A DNA stretch of 64,000 nt from Leuconostoc lactis (GTDB lineage: Bacteria > Bacillota > Bacilli > Lactobacillales > Lactobacillaceae), in the NCBI RefSeq assembly GCF_007954625.1, contig NZ_CP042420.1, positions 372,001 to 436,000 on the forward strand, in the 5' to 3' direction. Below, in pieces: positions 28,966-36,933 of the stretch. Each line of letters starts with the position of its first letter. Within the stretch, counting starts at the first letter, position 1. The position numbers were made by a program, and so were the translations under genes. Below the pieces are notes generated by a model. It was not told where the DNA came from. It did no database searches and was given only the letters and a program-made list of their open reading frames with translations.

Positions 28966-29673
28966 TTGCGGAACGACTGTTCAAGACAATGGCCTACAAC
29001 TATTACTATGTCAATTAACGTCTATATCGTCCGTCACGGCGAAACTTACTTCAACTTTTTACACCGTTTTCAAGGTTGGTCTGATGCTCCCCTCACCCCA
29101 AAAGGGATCGAACATGGCTTGAATGCCGGCAAGCGGCTCGCTAACATTCATTTTGATGGTGCTTACTCATCTGATTTGACCCGTGCCATTCATACCGCGC
29201 GCTATATTTTGAAAAATAATACCGCAGACTCACCAGAGGAACCTACGCAACTCTTTGACTTCCGTGAACAGTTCTTTGGGTCGTTTGAAGGGATTAACGG
29301 TGAAACTGTTACAACAACCTTAACGGCTTTTAAAGAAACACCCTTTGAAACTTACGCAAACTTGATTACCATTTACGGCATGGCCGACGCAATGAATACC
29401 ATTCATCAAGCTGACCCCTACCATTTCGCCGAAGACGACGAACAATGGTGGACGCGCGTTTCACGCGGCTTCAATGACATCCGTGTCCGCCACAAAGACG
29501 GTGATAACGTCCTCATTGTCTCACACGGGACAACGATTCGCGGCATTGCAGAAAAGTTAGGTCGTCACGATTTCGCCAGTGAGCCCGTTAAAAACGGTGC
29601 GGTGATGCAGTTGGCACTTGACCCACATGATGCCACGGTGGTGCGCTTCAACGATGATACAACCGTCTTTTAA
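28966..29673 (+). CDS. Histidine phosphatase family protein
   Basis: A 235-aa phosphoglycerate-mutase-like phosphatase. It has VRHGET (nucleophile His), QGWSDAPLTPKG, SDLTRAIHTA and the second histidine in VSHGTTIRG. The substrate is unknown. Start choice is uncertain. TTG 28966 follows a perfect AGGAGG by 13 nt and adds a 14-residue extension; ATG 29008 (MSINVY) matches where relatives begin but has no ribosome site. It is unlikely to be the glycolytic mutase, since gpmA is present. Confidence 0.87.
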   Translation: MRNDCSRQWPTTITMSINVYIVRHGETYFNFLHRFQGWSDAPLTPKGIEHGLNAGKRLANIHFDGAYSSDLTRAIHTARYILKNNTADSPEEPTQLFDFREQFFGSFEGINGETVTTTLTAFKETPFETYANLITIYGMADAMNTIHQADPYHFAEDDEQWWTRVSRGFNDIRVRHKDGDNVLIVSHGTTIRGIAEKLGRHDFASEPVKNGAVMQLALDPHDATVVRFNDDTTVF

Positions 29674-29870
29674 TAGACAGCACCGCGAAAAACTGTTACA
29701 CTATCAGTAGTATAAATAAAGGAAGTGCAATCAATTGTCAAACGAATTTTAAGATCCCGTAGATAAGAGTAGAGTCTCTATTTTTATGTGCACATCTTGA
29801 GATTGGTCAGCAGTTTTGCCCTTGACACGTAAAATGCCCCCAGTCTCGTATTATCTGGAGGTATTTTTTT
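29674..29870 (+). promoter_or_regulatory. Leader region of hflX
   Basis: About 200 bp. A TTG-initiated five-codon ORF (Met-Ser-Asn-Glu-Phe, near 29736-29753) follows GGAAG. After it come a short AGAG/CTCT hairpin with T5, a TTGACA at 29822-29827 and the hflX site CTGGAGG. It could be an attenuated leader. Confidence 0.3.
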
Positions 29871-31169
29871 ATGACTGAACAACACACTAACGCCCAAGAG
29901 CCACGCAAAGTCTTTCTGGTTGGCCTAACGACCAGCAAGGCTAATTTAACCTATGAATTAGAAGAACTAGGTAATCTAGCAAAGGCCAACAACTTGACCC
30001 CAGTGGAAACTTTTACCCAAAAGCTGGAACGGCCAAACCCTGCTACTTACTTTGGTAAGGGGAAAGTTGAAGAACTAGCTGAAGCAGCCAAGACTTACGA
30101 AGTGGATATGATCGTTGCTAACGATGAGTTATCCCCATCACAGATTCGTAACTTAGAAAAGTTAACCAACACGACGGTGCTAGATCGTACGGGGCTGATT
30201 TTAGATATTTTCGCCCAACGCGCCCAAACTAAGGAAGCGAAGTTGCAAGTCCAGTTAGCTCGCTTGCAGTACCAGCTTCCCCGCTTACGGACAAGTATGT
30301 CTGTGAGCCTTGATCAGCAAACTGGTGCGGGTGGCGCTAGCTTTACGTCACGTGGTTCCGGTGAAACGAAGCTCGAAGAATCACGTCGTCGAATTACGTC
30401 ACAAATGGTCCATATTCGCCAAGAACTCGCTGAGTTGTCCAAAGGGACGTCAACACGTTCAGCAAAGCGGACAACCAATGAATTGGCCAATGTGGCTCTG
30501 GTTGGTTATACCAACGCCGGTAAGTCAACGTTGATGAACCGCCTACTCGCGCGCTTTGGGGTGGGTGCTGATACGGACGATACCAAGCAAGTCTTTGAAA
30601 AAGACATGTTGTTTGCCACATTAACGACAACTGTCCGACAATTAACCCTGCCAGATAAGAAGCAGTTCTTACTCAGTGATACGGTTGGGTTCGTCTCAAA
30701 GTTACCACACAATCTGGTATCTGCCTTTAAATCAACACTGCAAGAAGCTGCGAATGCTGATTTATTGCTACAGATCGTGGATGTGTCAGATGAACACTAC
30801 AAAGACATGATGGCTACCACAGAAAAAACATTGGCTGAAGTCGGCGTCACTGACGTGCCAATGATCACTGTCTACAACAAGGCGGATCGCACGAAACTCG
30901 TCTACCCTGACGTGTCTGGTGAAAATACAATCACCATCTCCGCCCTAGACCCTGCCTCACAAGATGCGTTAATTGACTTAATCAAGAAGCAAATCTTCAA
31001 CGACGTCCAAGAAGTCACGCTCCACATCCCCTTTGACCAAGGCGCTGTGCAAGCCAAACTCGCCGCTAAGCATACCTTTAGCAAAGAGGACTATGATGAG
31101 ACTGGTACATTGATTACCGTTGAATTGTCAGAGTTAGAACGCAAGTTGTACGCGGATTATATTGTCTAG
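29871..31169 (+). CDS. hflX: GTPase HflX
   Basis: A 432-aa ribosome-associated GTPase that splits stalled 70S or 100S ribosomes. An N-terminal HflX domain (VGLTTSKANL, YFGKGKVEEL, ELSPSQIRNLE) and a glycine-rich linker (GAGGASFTSRGSGETKLE) are followed by the G domain: G1 GYTNAGKST, G3 DTVGF, G4 NKAD. Length is typical. It has GGAGG before the ATG and a strong terminator after. Confidence 0.95.
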   Translation: MTEQHTNAQEPRKVFLVGLTTSKANLTYELEELGNLAKANNLTPVETFTQKLERPNPATYFGKGKVEELAEAAKTYEVDMIVANDELSPSQIRNLEKLTNTTVLDRTGLILDIFAQRAQTKEAKLQVQLARLQYQLPRLRTSMSVSLDQQTGAGGASFTSRGSGETKLEESRRRITSQMVHIRQELAELSKGTSTRSAKRTTNELANVALVGYTNAGKSTLMNRLLARFGVGADTDDTKQVFEKDMLFATLTTTVRQLTLPDKKQFLLSDTVGFVSKLPHNLVSAFKSTLQEAANADLLLQIVDVSDEHYKDMMATTEKTLAEVGVTDVPMITVYNKADRTKLVYPDVSGENTITISALDPASQDALIDLIKKQIFNDVQEVTLHIPFDQGAVQAKLAAKHTFSKEDYDETGTLITVELSELERKLYADYIV

Positions 31170-31170
31170 T

Positions 31171-31213
31171 AAAAAGCCCCTCACACGGATTAGCGTGTGG
31201 GGGGGCTTTTTAT
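31171..31213 (+). terminator. Terminator of hflX
   Basis: AAAAAGCCCC and GGGGCTTTTT enclose TCACACG/CGTGTGG with a 6-nt loop. Confidence 0.92.
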
Positions 31214-31250
31214 TTGGCTATCTGTTCATTACGCTGGTTCCCAAGGCTAT

Positions 31251-31445
31251 TTACTTAAATCCCTGATAACCGATAAACCAAAAACTAATCAACACCGCTA
31301 AAGCAATGCCCACAAGCCTTGCACTTGCATAACTCACACCAAACAGCATGATAAGACCAGTAAGAAGCCATCCAAACAAATAGACAATGCCAATCACGAT
31401 AAATGGCGCGGCAATTATCAAAATAAACGTTAATAGTTTATCCAT
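31251..31445 (-). CDS. Small two-helix membrane protein, 64 aa
   Basis: Two hydrophobic segments (about 4-32 and 40-60) with few charged residues between; it ends IGYQGFK. A good AAGAGGT site lies 7 nt before the ATG, and TATAAT is about 50 bp upstream. No family is recognised. It may be a small stress-type membrane peptide; I assign no function. Confidence 0.7.
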   Translation of the reverse strand: MDKLLTFILIIAAPFIVIGIVYLFGWLLTGLIMLFGVSYASARLVGIALAVLISFWFIGYQGFK

Positions 31446-31599
31446 TATTTACCTCTTTTGATTGTGTATTTGACTCATTATTTTTATTATAATGCAAGGG
31501 TTTACATAAGAATAGCATTAAATGTAAAAAATCTGGCATTCCATTCATTTTTTGACGATATAACATATCTATCCCTAACGCGATCGCTATTCAACAACG

Positions 31600-31622
31600 C
31601 CACAAAAAAAGCATCAGCAAAA
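31600..31622. repeat. Left copy of the 23-nt island-flanking direct repeat
   Basis: Identical over 23 nt to 36397-36419 (starts CCACAAAAAAAGCATC). Here it belongs to a decayed hairpin (GCATCA ... TGATGT) that, on the minus strand, still ends in T7 and can terminate the nuclease gene. Confidence 0.8.
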
Positions 31623-31630
31623 ATGAGTGA

Positions 31631-31665
31631 TGTACCCAAAAAGTTAAAGCAACTTTCGGGGTACA
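31631..31665. repeat. 35-bp inverted repeat resembling fused IS ends
   Basis: Arms TGTACCCAAAAAGTT and AACTTTCGGGGTACA (two mismatches) around a 5-nt loop. TGTACCC...GGGTACA termini recall IS3-type ends. There is no transposase between them, so it could be a deletion relic, or simply a 3' hairpin of the nuclease mRNA. Confidence 0.4.
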
Positions 31666-31707
31666 CCACATATGAGGGGCTTTTTACTTTACCGGCTTGA
31701 TTCACAA

Positions 31708-33309
31708 TCATGATTTTATATCTTCAAATACATTTGTTTCATCATCAGCCAAAAACTTTTCCATCCACTGGCTCATAAAATTCGTCGACATTAATTCATC
31801 TCGTCTACTATATTCATTCTGATACCAGAGCAAAATACTAGTTCCTCCCTGACTAGACAACACTATAGGTATATCCTGATGTGTTTTACCTTCAAACATA
31901 ACAAAATATTCAAACAATGCTATCTCATCCATTGATATATCCACAATCATATTCATCGTATGTTGCTGAACTCGCCATGTTAAATAGTCTGATAAAAATT
32001 TAGGATTTCTAAAATGAACAGTCCATGCAAAAATAATCTCAAAGTCAAAAATACTCATAACCGACTTCAAGACATTACTGTCTTTTGAATATCTCTCTTG
32101 ATTATGTGCCAAAGACTGATAATTTTTCCCGGTTAAAATAACACCATTGAATTTCTTTACCCTTTTAGGTAGTATTTGCTTAGACTTTGCATCCCCTTCT
32201 CGCGTAAAATATTTTCTATTATTTCTCAGTTCTATTTCAGCATCTTGCTCCTGAATCATGGCCTTGCCTATAACGGATGAATACTTTCTTTGCAACGATA
32301 GCAGTGATCCAGCTGCGTTCATACTGTTAAACTCAATATCAGCTGTTTTTAATTCAATCACAAAGGCGTAATTTTGCCACAACAATAGCAAATCATGTTC
32401 TCTTCCATTTACTACTGAAACAAAAAAATTAGTCACAACACTAATATCATTTTCTCTGTTAGCCACTTTTTCAGTAATAACTTTTTTTAAAAAACCTTCA
32501 TGCTTATGTTGAAATCGCATGGCCTTTTTACCACGAGGTTTAATGTATCGTCGCAAACCCACCGCAATATATTGCACAATATTTATTGAATTCGGAATAA
32601 AAACAAGCCCATTATGTTGAATAGCAGGTACTTTAGCATTGTTTAGAAGATTTTCAATATCTGTAGGATAATTGATATTATCAAATTCGTTCTGGAAGCT
32701 TTCAGAACTAATAAGAGTATCCCCTATTCCTGGATATAATCTTTCTAATTGATCAATAGGAACTCCCATTGTAAGGAAATCTGGCAATAAATCACCATAT
32801 ACTTGATCAACTCTTACCACCGAAGTTGCTAACAACATTCTTACAAAATTAAACGAATTTGTAAATCCTAAGTATTCTTCTAGTTCCTCTTTAAAATATT
32901 CGAAGTATTCAAGATACTGTGGCGCTTCTACGTAGTCATAATTTAAATGTGAGACAAAAAAATCTAGTTCCGCAATCTCATCAGCGTTCCGTTCTAAAGA
33001 ATCGGACAAGTAATAAGTAACTGTAGCATTAACTAATTCAGAAAGTACATTTCCCCCCACAGTCGCATTAAATTTCTGAACTGGGCCAGGAACATATGGT
33101 AAAGAAACAATATAATAACTATACTCAATCAATAACTTAAGTGATTGAAAATCAAGTTTTGGTTGATCATCCACCAATTGCGTACCAGCTAGAGAGCGTC
33201 TTTGAATTAATGAATTCAAAAACTGTATTCTTTCTTCAACAGTTACCGATGAAAACTGTGTTTTCAATATCGATTTAAAATCAAAGACTAAACTTTTATT
33301 ATTACCCAT
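31708..33309 (-). CDS. PD-(D/E)XK nuclease-like protein of unknown family, 533 aa
   Basis: I do not recognise a named family. A helical N-terminal region of about 260 residues precedes a candidate PD-(D/E)XK core. This has a helix with E271, then REHD306 on a strand, a short turn, and VIE319LK321, followed by the usual alpha helix. The later IFAWTVHFRNPKFLSD and tail segments resemble no known domain to me. AAGGAG precedes the ATG. It has its own promoter containing a LexA box, so expression should rise on DNA damage. It is paired with the upstream 652-aa gene in the island. Confidence 0.72.
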   Translation of the reverse strand: MGNNKSLVFDFKSILKTQFSSVTVEERIQFLNSLIQRRSLAGTQLVDDQPKLDFQSLKLLIEYSYYIVSLPYVPGPVQKFNATVGGNVLSELVNATVTYYLSDSLERNADEIAELDFFVSHLNYDYVEAPQYLEYFEYFKEELEEYLGFTNSFNFVRMLLATSVVRVDQVYGDLLPDFLTMGVPIDQLERLYPGIGDTLISSESFQNEFDNINYPTDIENLLNNAKVPAIQHNGLVFIPNSINIVQYIAVGLRRYIKPRGKKAMRFQHKHEGFLKKVITEKVANRENDISVVTNFFVSVVNGREHDLLLLWQNYAFVIELKTADIEFNSMNAAGSLLSLQRKYSSVIGKAMIQEQDAEIELRNNRKYFTREGDAKSKQILPKRVKKFNGVILTGKNYQSLAHNQERYSKDSNVLKSVMSIFDFEIIFAWTVHFRNPKFLSDYLTWRVQQHTMNMIVDISMDEIALFEYFVMFEGKTHQDIPIVLSSQGGTSILLWYQNEYSRRDELMSTNFMSQWMEKFLADDETNVFEDIKS

Positions 33310-33339
33310 ATAAATTTTTCTCCTTGAGATTACATCTAA

Positions 33340-33368
33340 ATTATACGAACATATGTTCGTTTTGTCTA
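33340..33368 (-). promoter_or_regulatory. Promoter of the nuclease gene
   Basis: On the minus strand TAGACA (33363-33368), exactly 17 bp, then TATAAT (33340-33345). It lies 31 bp before the ATG and downstream of the 652-aa gene. Confidence 0.8.
33345..33360. promoter_or_regulatory. LexA/DinR SOS box in the promoter spacer
   Basis: ACGAACATATGTTCGT is a perfect 16-bp palindrome containing CGAAC-N4-GTTCG, the Gram-positive LexA (DinR) operator. It fills the spacer between -35 and -10, the ideal place for repression. Confidence 0.85.
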
Positions 33369-33440
33369 CTGATTTTTACAAATATATGAGCCCCTGCTAT
33401 TCTAATCCTATACCTCTCCTTATTCCTCTTCAGATTACTT

Positions 33441-35399
33441 TTATCTTTCCATCCAGAATCCTTCTTTTCCCTCTAAGAGATTTTTCAAGTGGATCTCTTC
33501 ATTAATTTTGATAATATAAACAAAAATTACAGCCGAGGCATATAAGTAATCTTCTAAGTTGTCTTCATCCTTTTCAGCAACATAAGAATGATTATGTTTG
33601 TTACGTAAAGCCTTTGCATTATCATACTCTGAGTTATTAAGTAAGTAGTTCAAATAATTAATTTCTGGTTCTGAAAATAACGTACTCTCAGTTTTCAAAT
33701 ATCCTTGTTCTACTTTAGTATTAATCAAGTTTTGATACTCTGTTGCAGAATCGCCTACTTCAGCAAAAGGAAAATTGTAATAGTTTATAACTCCATATGA
33801 CCATAAAAATCGACATATTAAAATAAACTGAGCTTGTTGGTTTGTCACAAAAATTTCGTCGTTTTCCCGTACAGTGATTATCTCTTCTTCTACCAAAAAG
33901 TCTATATTTTCTGTTTGGTACGGCGAAAAGTCAGAATACGAAACTTTATTATTTTGTAACAAATCAATAAATGTATCCGCTTGTAAATTTTGATTAATAT
34001 ATCCCAGATGTGACTGTGTTGAAAACAATAAATTATTTATTTTAATCATTTTCTCTGAATGTACATACACATATTTATTAGGGATAACACTCTTTAAGTC
34101 TTTAAACCGTGGCGTCGACGTTAAATTAACAAGATCGTGCTGTATGTCACCATACTTAGTAAAAGCGTACCATTGTTTACGAAGGTTTTCTTCAGCTATA
34201 AACATTAAACTAACTTTCGCACCATATGACACACTCTTAGAAAACTCGATTGGAAGCCAATCTAAATGTAAGACTTGTTTTGAATACTCTAAAAAAAAGT
34301 AATTAAATATGTCCTCAAATTCTACATGATGTTCTTGTTGAAGCACACCTCTCATTACTCTTAGCTCGTTTAAAACTATCCGTTGTTTGGATGAGAAGAA
34401 AAAACTCATTTCATAATGATGATTCGACTTTATTCCTAACAAACTACTAAAAATGTCGGCTTCGAGATTAGGAAAGCTAACTAAATTCCATATTCCATTG
34501 ATATTTAAAAACCAATGCAAGTATTGAACGCTATTAAGCAGTGTAGGAATATCTGAATAAGTCCTCAAAAATTCTACATCAACGTATCCTCTGATTTCAT
34601 TATCTGGATTTTCCTTGATAAAATCACTCCAATTTCCATATATGGCATATGACTCCTTATACCCTTCATTTTCCGAGAAATGTTTGTCAATTTGGCGGTT
34701 GATTTCATTTTTTATCTTTAATCTCAGCATAGCATCCAAATTGAGATGTTTTCCTAACCCACTTAACCCGCCTTGTATTAATCTTAAATAATTTACATTC
34801 GCCTCTGAGTCTGCTTCACCATCTATATACCGGACAGCCAAGTCGTAAAATTCTTGTTTAGAAATATTACTTGGAATCATATACTTAGTGTTACTATCTG
34901 TAAAATTATCTAACAATAATTCAAAGTTTTTTGCTTTACTTAAAAATAATTTTTTAACTACACTGGAGTAGTATTTACCCCAATATTCTGTTTTTAGAAA
35001 ATTCTGTATTCTTATTCGCCCAGCCTCAAGAATACGATTTAAATCATGCTCTTGAAATACTTTATGCCATTTATACTCCTCAAATACCTGCAATAAGCTA
35101 TGACAAAACTCGTGATAGTCATGCTCCTTATACGTAAAAAGTGAATGAAATTCTTTATGAATTTTTTCCGCGGATATATTATGATATCTCCGCGATATTT
35201 TTTGATGTATGTCAGACTTAATTTTCCCGTCTTTAATATCATTCTTTTTGGTTTTAATCATCTGAAACGCATCGAACAACTCTAAAAATTCTAAAGATGT
35301 AATCTCTTCAGAACCCATCTGCAGAATTTTCAAAACCCTCTTTTCAAACTCGTTATCATTCCAGGGCTCCCAATCTAAAACATGAATTCTCCTACTCAT
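33441..35399 (-). CDS. Large protein with HEPN-like C-terminus, 652 aa, unknown family
   Basis: Mostly helical, hydrophilic, no signal peptide or membrane segment. A winged-helix-like stretch (SDFSPYQTENIDFLVEEEIITV, about residues 490-520) is followed by a C-terminal all-alpha segment with ALRNKHNHSY (R599, N600, H604). It fits the Rx4-6H signature of HEPN RNases, with helices after it. No homologue is recognised. I start at ATG 35399 (MSRRIHVL), 9 nt after GGGAGG; the longer frame would begin upstream of the TATAAT at 35428-35433. It lies 131 bp before the nuclease gene and is probably its functional partner. Confidence 0.68.
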   Translation of the reverse strand: MSRRIHVLDWEPWNDNEFEKRVLKILQMGSEEITSLEFLELFDAFQMIKTKKNDIKDGKIKSDIHQKISRRYHNISAEKIHKEFHSLFTYKEHDYHEFCHSLLQVFEEYKWHKVFQEHDLNRILEAGRIRIQNFLKTEYWGKYYSSVVKKLFLSKAKNFELLLDNFTDSNTKYMIPSNISKQEFYDLAVRYIDGEADSEANVNYLRLIQGGLSGLGKHLNLDAMLRLKIKNEINRQIDKHFSENEGYKESYAIYGNWSDFIKENPDNEIRGYVDVEFLRTYSDIPTLLNSVQYLHWFLNINGIWNLVSFPNLEADIFSSLLGIKSNHHYEMSFFFSSKQRIVLNELRVMRGVLQQEHHVEFEDIFNYFFLEYSKQVLHLDWLPIEFSKSVSYGAKVSLMFIAEENLRKQWYAFTKYGDIQHDLVNLTSTPRFKDLKSVIPNKYVYVHSEKMIKINNLLFSTQSHLGYINQNLQADTFIDLLQNNKVSYSDFSPYQTENIDFLVEEEIITVRENDEIFVTNQQAQFILICRFLWSYGVINYYNFPFAEVGDSATEYQNLINTKVEQGYLKTESTLFSEPEINYLNYLLNNSEYDNAKALRNKHNHSYVAEKDEDNLEDYLYASAVIFVYIIKINEEIHLKNLLEGKEGFWMER

Positions 35400-35427
35400 A
35401 TGCATCAACCTCCCTAGACTTAACCCC

Positions 35428-35433
35428 ATTATA
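35428..35433 (-). promoter_or_regulatory. -10 box of the 652-aa gene
   Basis: Perfect TATAAT on the minus strand, 28 nt before the chosen ATG. The -35 region is only T-rich. Confidence 0.5.
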
Positions 35434-35674
35434 CCTCTTCCAAAACAAAAAAAACTTATCCAAAAGAATAGCCTTTTACCCCCATTACTCCTCATGCTCC
35501 CCCACCAATTTCGAGACACACTTCCCCCTTTTTGCCACTTACCCTCCGTACAAAGACATAAATATTACTTTATTATTTTTCGTCGTAACCCTCCCAACAC
35601 TTTCTTCTTTTGTAGTTGCTAATCCATCCTATTTTCTTTAATTCATGCAATAATATGAAATGTCATCGCCAAAT

Positions 35675-35717
35675 AAAAAGCTATGAATCTAACAGTATTT
35701 GATTCATAGCTTTTATT
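35675..35717. terminator. Hairpin terminator in island right flank
   Basis: AAAAGCTATGAATC/GATTCATAGCTTTT with an 11-nt loop; T- or A-rich on both sides, so usable in either direction. Confidence 0.7.
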
Positions 35718-35796
35718 TTTGTATAACACAACATAGAGATACATAAATACCGTCACGTATATCTATCTTACTATTTTATTCTGTCAACTTTTTCTC

Positions 35797-35892
35797 CTAA
35801 TATTTGTGTCTCTCATCATTTGCTACGCAAATTGCAGTGACGCCTTTAATCGTCACCACAATCTCCGCCCAGTAATCTTTAGCGTAATTCAT
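35797..35892 (-). CDS. Possible 31-aa peptide
   Basis: ATG 35892 follows GGAGG by 5 nt. The product starts MNYAKDYWAEIVV and ends DERHKY. The ribosome site is strong but no family is recognised. It may be a short peptide gene or the start of a truncated one. Confidence 0.35.
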   Translation of the reverse strand: MNYAKDYWAEIVVTIKGVTAICVANDERHKY

Positions 35893-36034
35893 TCTAACCT
35901 CCAGAATATTGAATAGATCAGCTAATACTTTGCATCCATAACATGTTTACACAACATATGTGTTGATTCCAGTTGCGATGGCTAGACTGTAATAAAAATA
36001 GTCTATCCTAAAATGAGAAACTGTCAGTACGTAG

Positions 36035-36127
36035 TATGCCGAACCTAATAACTACTATAAAGCTGGTGGTCATACGAAAATAGTTTGGGAGTCAGATTTT
36101 TTGAAAGACTTCAATATATCGAAATAA
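36035..36127 (+). pseudogene. Coding-like fragment
   Basis: Thirty sense codons after a stop read YAEPNNYYKAGGHTK and continue IVWESDFLKDFNISK to TAA. They have protein-like composition but no start codon or ribosome site. It could be the tail of a lost gene; family unknown. Confidence 0.25.
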
Positions 36128-36396
36128 AAAGACACTACTGTTCAATTTCAACATTCTTAACGGTGTGTTTACGTTCAATCGTCAAAAAAATGTAAAATTA
36201 CACAGTAATTTAAATCAAATTCTGCGATCACCAAAAATAATTCAAAATTATCATCATGATGCAGATCATCTCATAACTCTTCAATGGTCTTTTGACATAA
36301 AAAATCAAGATTGTATTTTTCTTCTTACTTGTAAATTTCCAAACAAATTGGTCATGTAAATTGCTAATAACTCAAAAATGCTACTTAGAATCAACA

Positions 36397-36419
36397 CCAC
36401 AAAAAAAGCATCAGCAAAA
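36397..36419. repeat. Right copy of the 23-nt island-flanking direct repeat
   Basis: Identical to 31600-31622. This copy is inside the intact rpsI terminator and is presumably the original. Confidence 0.8.
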
Positions 36420-36434
36420 TGCTGATGCTTTTAA
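36401..36434 (-). terminator. Terminator of rplM-rpsI
   Basis: Minus-strand stem GCATCAGC/GCTGATGC with a 5-nt loop and T7. Confidence 0.92.
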
Positions 36435-36519
36435 ATTTACTAGATTTGCTCTAACATTAATGATCGATACCACCAATTGCCACCATATATTAGCAACAAC
36501 CGTTGTGGAAAAAAGAATA

Positions 36520-36915
36520 TTAACGCTTTGAGAATTGTGAAGCCTTACGAGCCTTCTTCAAACCTGGCTTCTTACGTTCCTTCATACGTGAGTCACGAGT
36601 CAACAAACCTGCTGCCTTCAATGCTTCACGGAAATCAGGATCTACTGTCAACAACGCACGGGCGATACCGTGACGTGTTGCACCAGCTTGACCAGAATAT
36701 CCACCACCAACGACGTTAACCAAAACATCGTAGTTTCCCAATGTTTCAGTAACGTTAAATGGTTGCAAAACAACTTCACGCAAGTTAGCGAAAGGAATAT
36801 ATTCTTCGATTGACTTGCCGTTCATTGTGATTTGGCCATTACCTGGAACCAAACGCACACGAGCAACTGAGTTCTTACGACGGCCTGTGCCGGCATATTG
36901 TACTGCTGTAGCCAT
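36520..36915 (-). CDS. rpsI: Ribosomal protein S9
   Basis: A 131-aa S9 of the 30S head. Its C-terminal tail reaches the P-site t[19 protein letters not shown] at the start, [19 protein letters not shown] in the middle and the basic end [12 protein letters not shown] are diagnostic. It follows rplM by 18 bp, the universal L13-S9 pair. Confidence 0.98.
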   Translation of the reverse strand: MATAVQYAGTGRRKNSVARVRLVPGNGQITMNGKSIEEYIPFANLREVVLQPFNVTETLGNYDVLVNVVGGGYSGQAGATRHGIARALLTVDPDFREALKAAGLLTRDSRMKERKKPGLKKARKASQFSKR

Positions 36916-36933
36916 AATTTAGATTCTCCTTTC

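Larger units (their letters stand above)
31600..36419. other. AT-rich accessory island between hflX region and rpsI
   Basis: A stretch of 4.8 kb bounded by a 23-nt direct repeat. It is visibly more AT-rich than both flanks, and its codon use (ATA, TTA, AGA, AAA) is unlike the surrounding core genes. It carries two large minus-strand genes, a tiny ORF and apparent coding debris. No integrase or transposase ORF is intact. The repeat copies the rpsI terminator, so the insertion point is the 3' end of the rplM-rpsI operon. Confidence 0.6.
35400..36519. other. Low-coding right part of the island and rpsI 3' region
   Basis: About 1.1 kb. It holds the -10 box for the 652-aa gene, a terminator hairpin (35675-35717), a 31-aa ORF, an apparent coding fragment (36035-36127), the right direct repeat and the rpsI terminator. 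No intact gene of normal size is seen; it looks like eroded mobile DNA. Confidence 0.55.

Noticed and set aside
28970..28981. GAACGACTGTTC, a LexA-like half-matched palindrome near the histidine phosphatase start
   Set aside because: Outer C and G are wrong, the inner positions do not fit the consensus, and it lies in or at the coding start rather than in a promoter.
31502..31711. 69-aa minus-strand frame after the nuclease gene
   Set aside because: It spans the hairpins and direct repeat downstream of the stop codon and has no ribosome site.
35950..35966. ACACAACATATGTGTTG as a second SOS box in the island
   Set aside because: It lacks the GAAC/GTTC core and is only an imperfect palindrome.
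36165..36359. 64-aa plus-strand frame in the island right flank
   Set aside because: GTG start without a ribosome site, AT-rich composition, no recognisable protein features.
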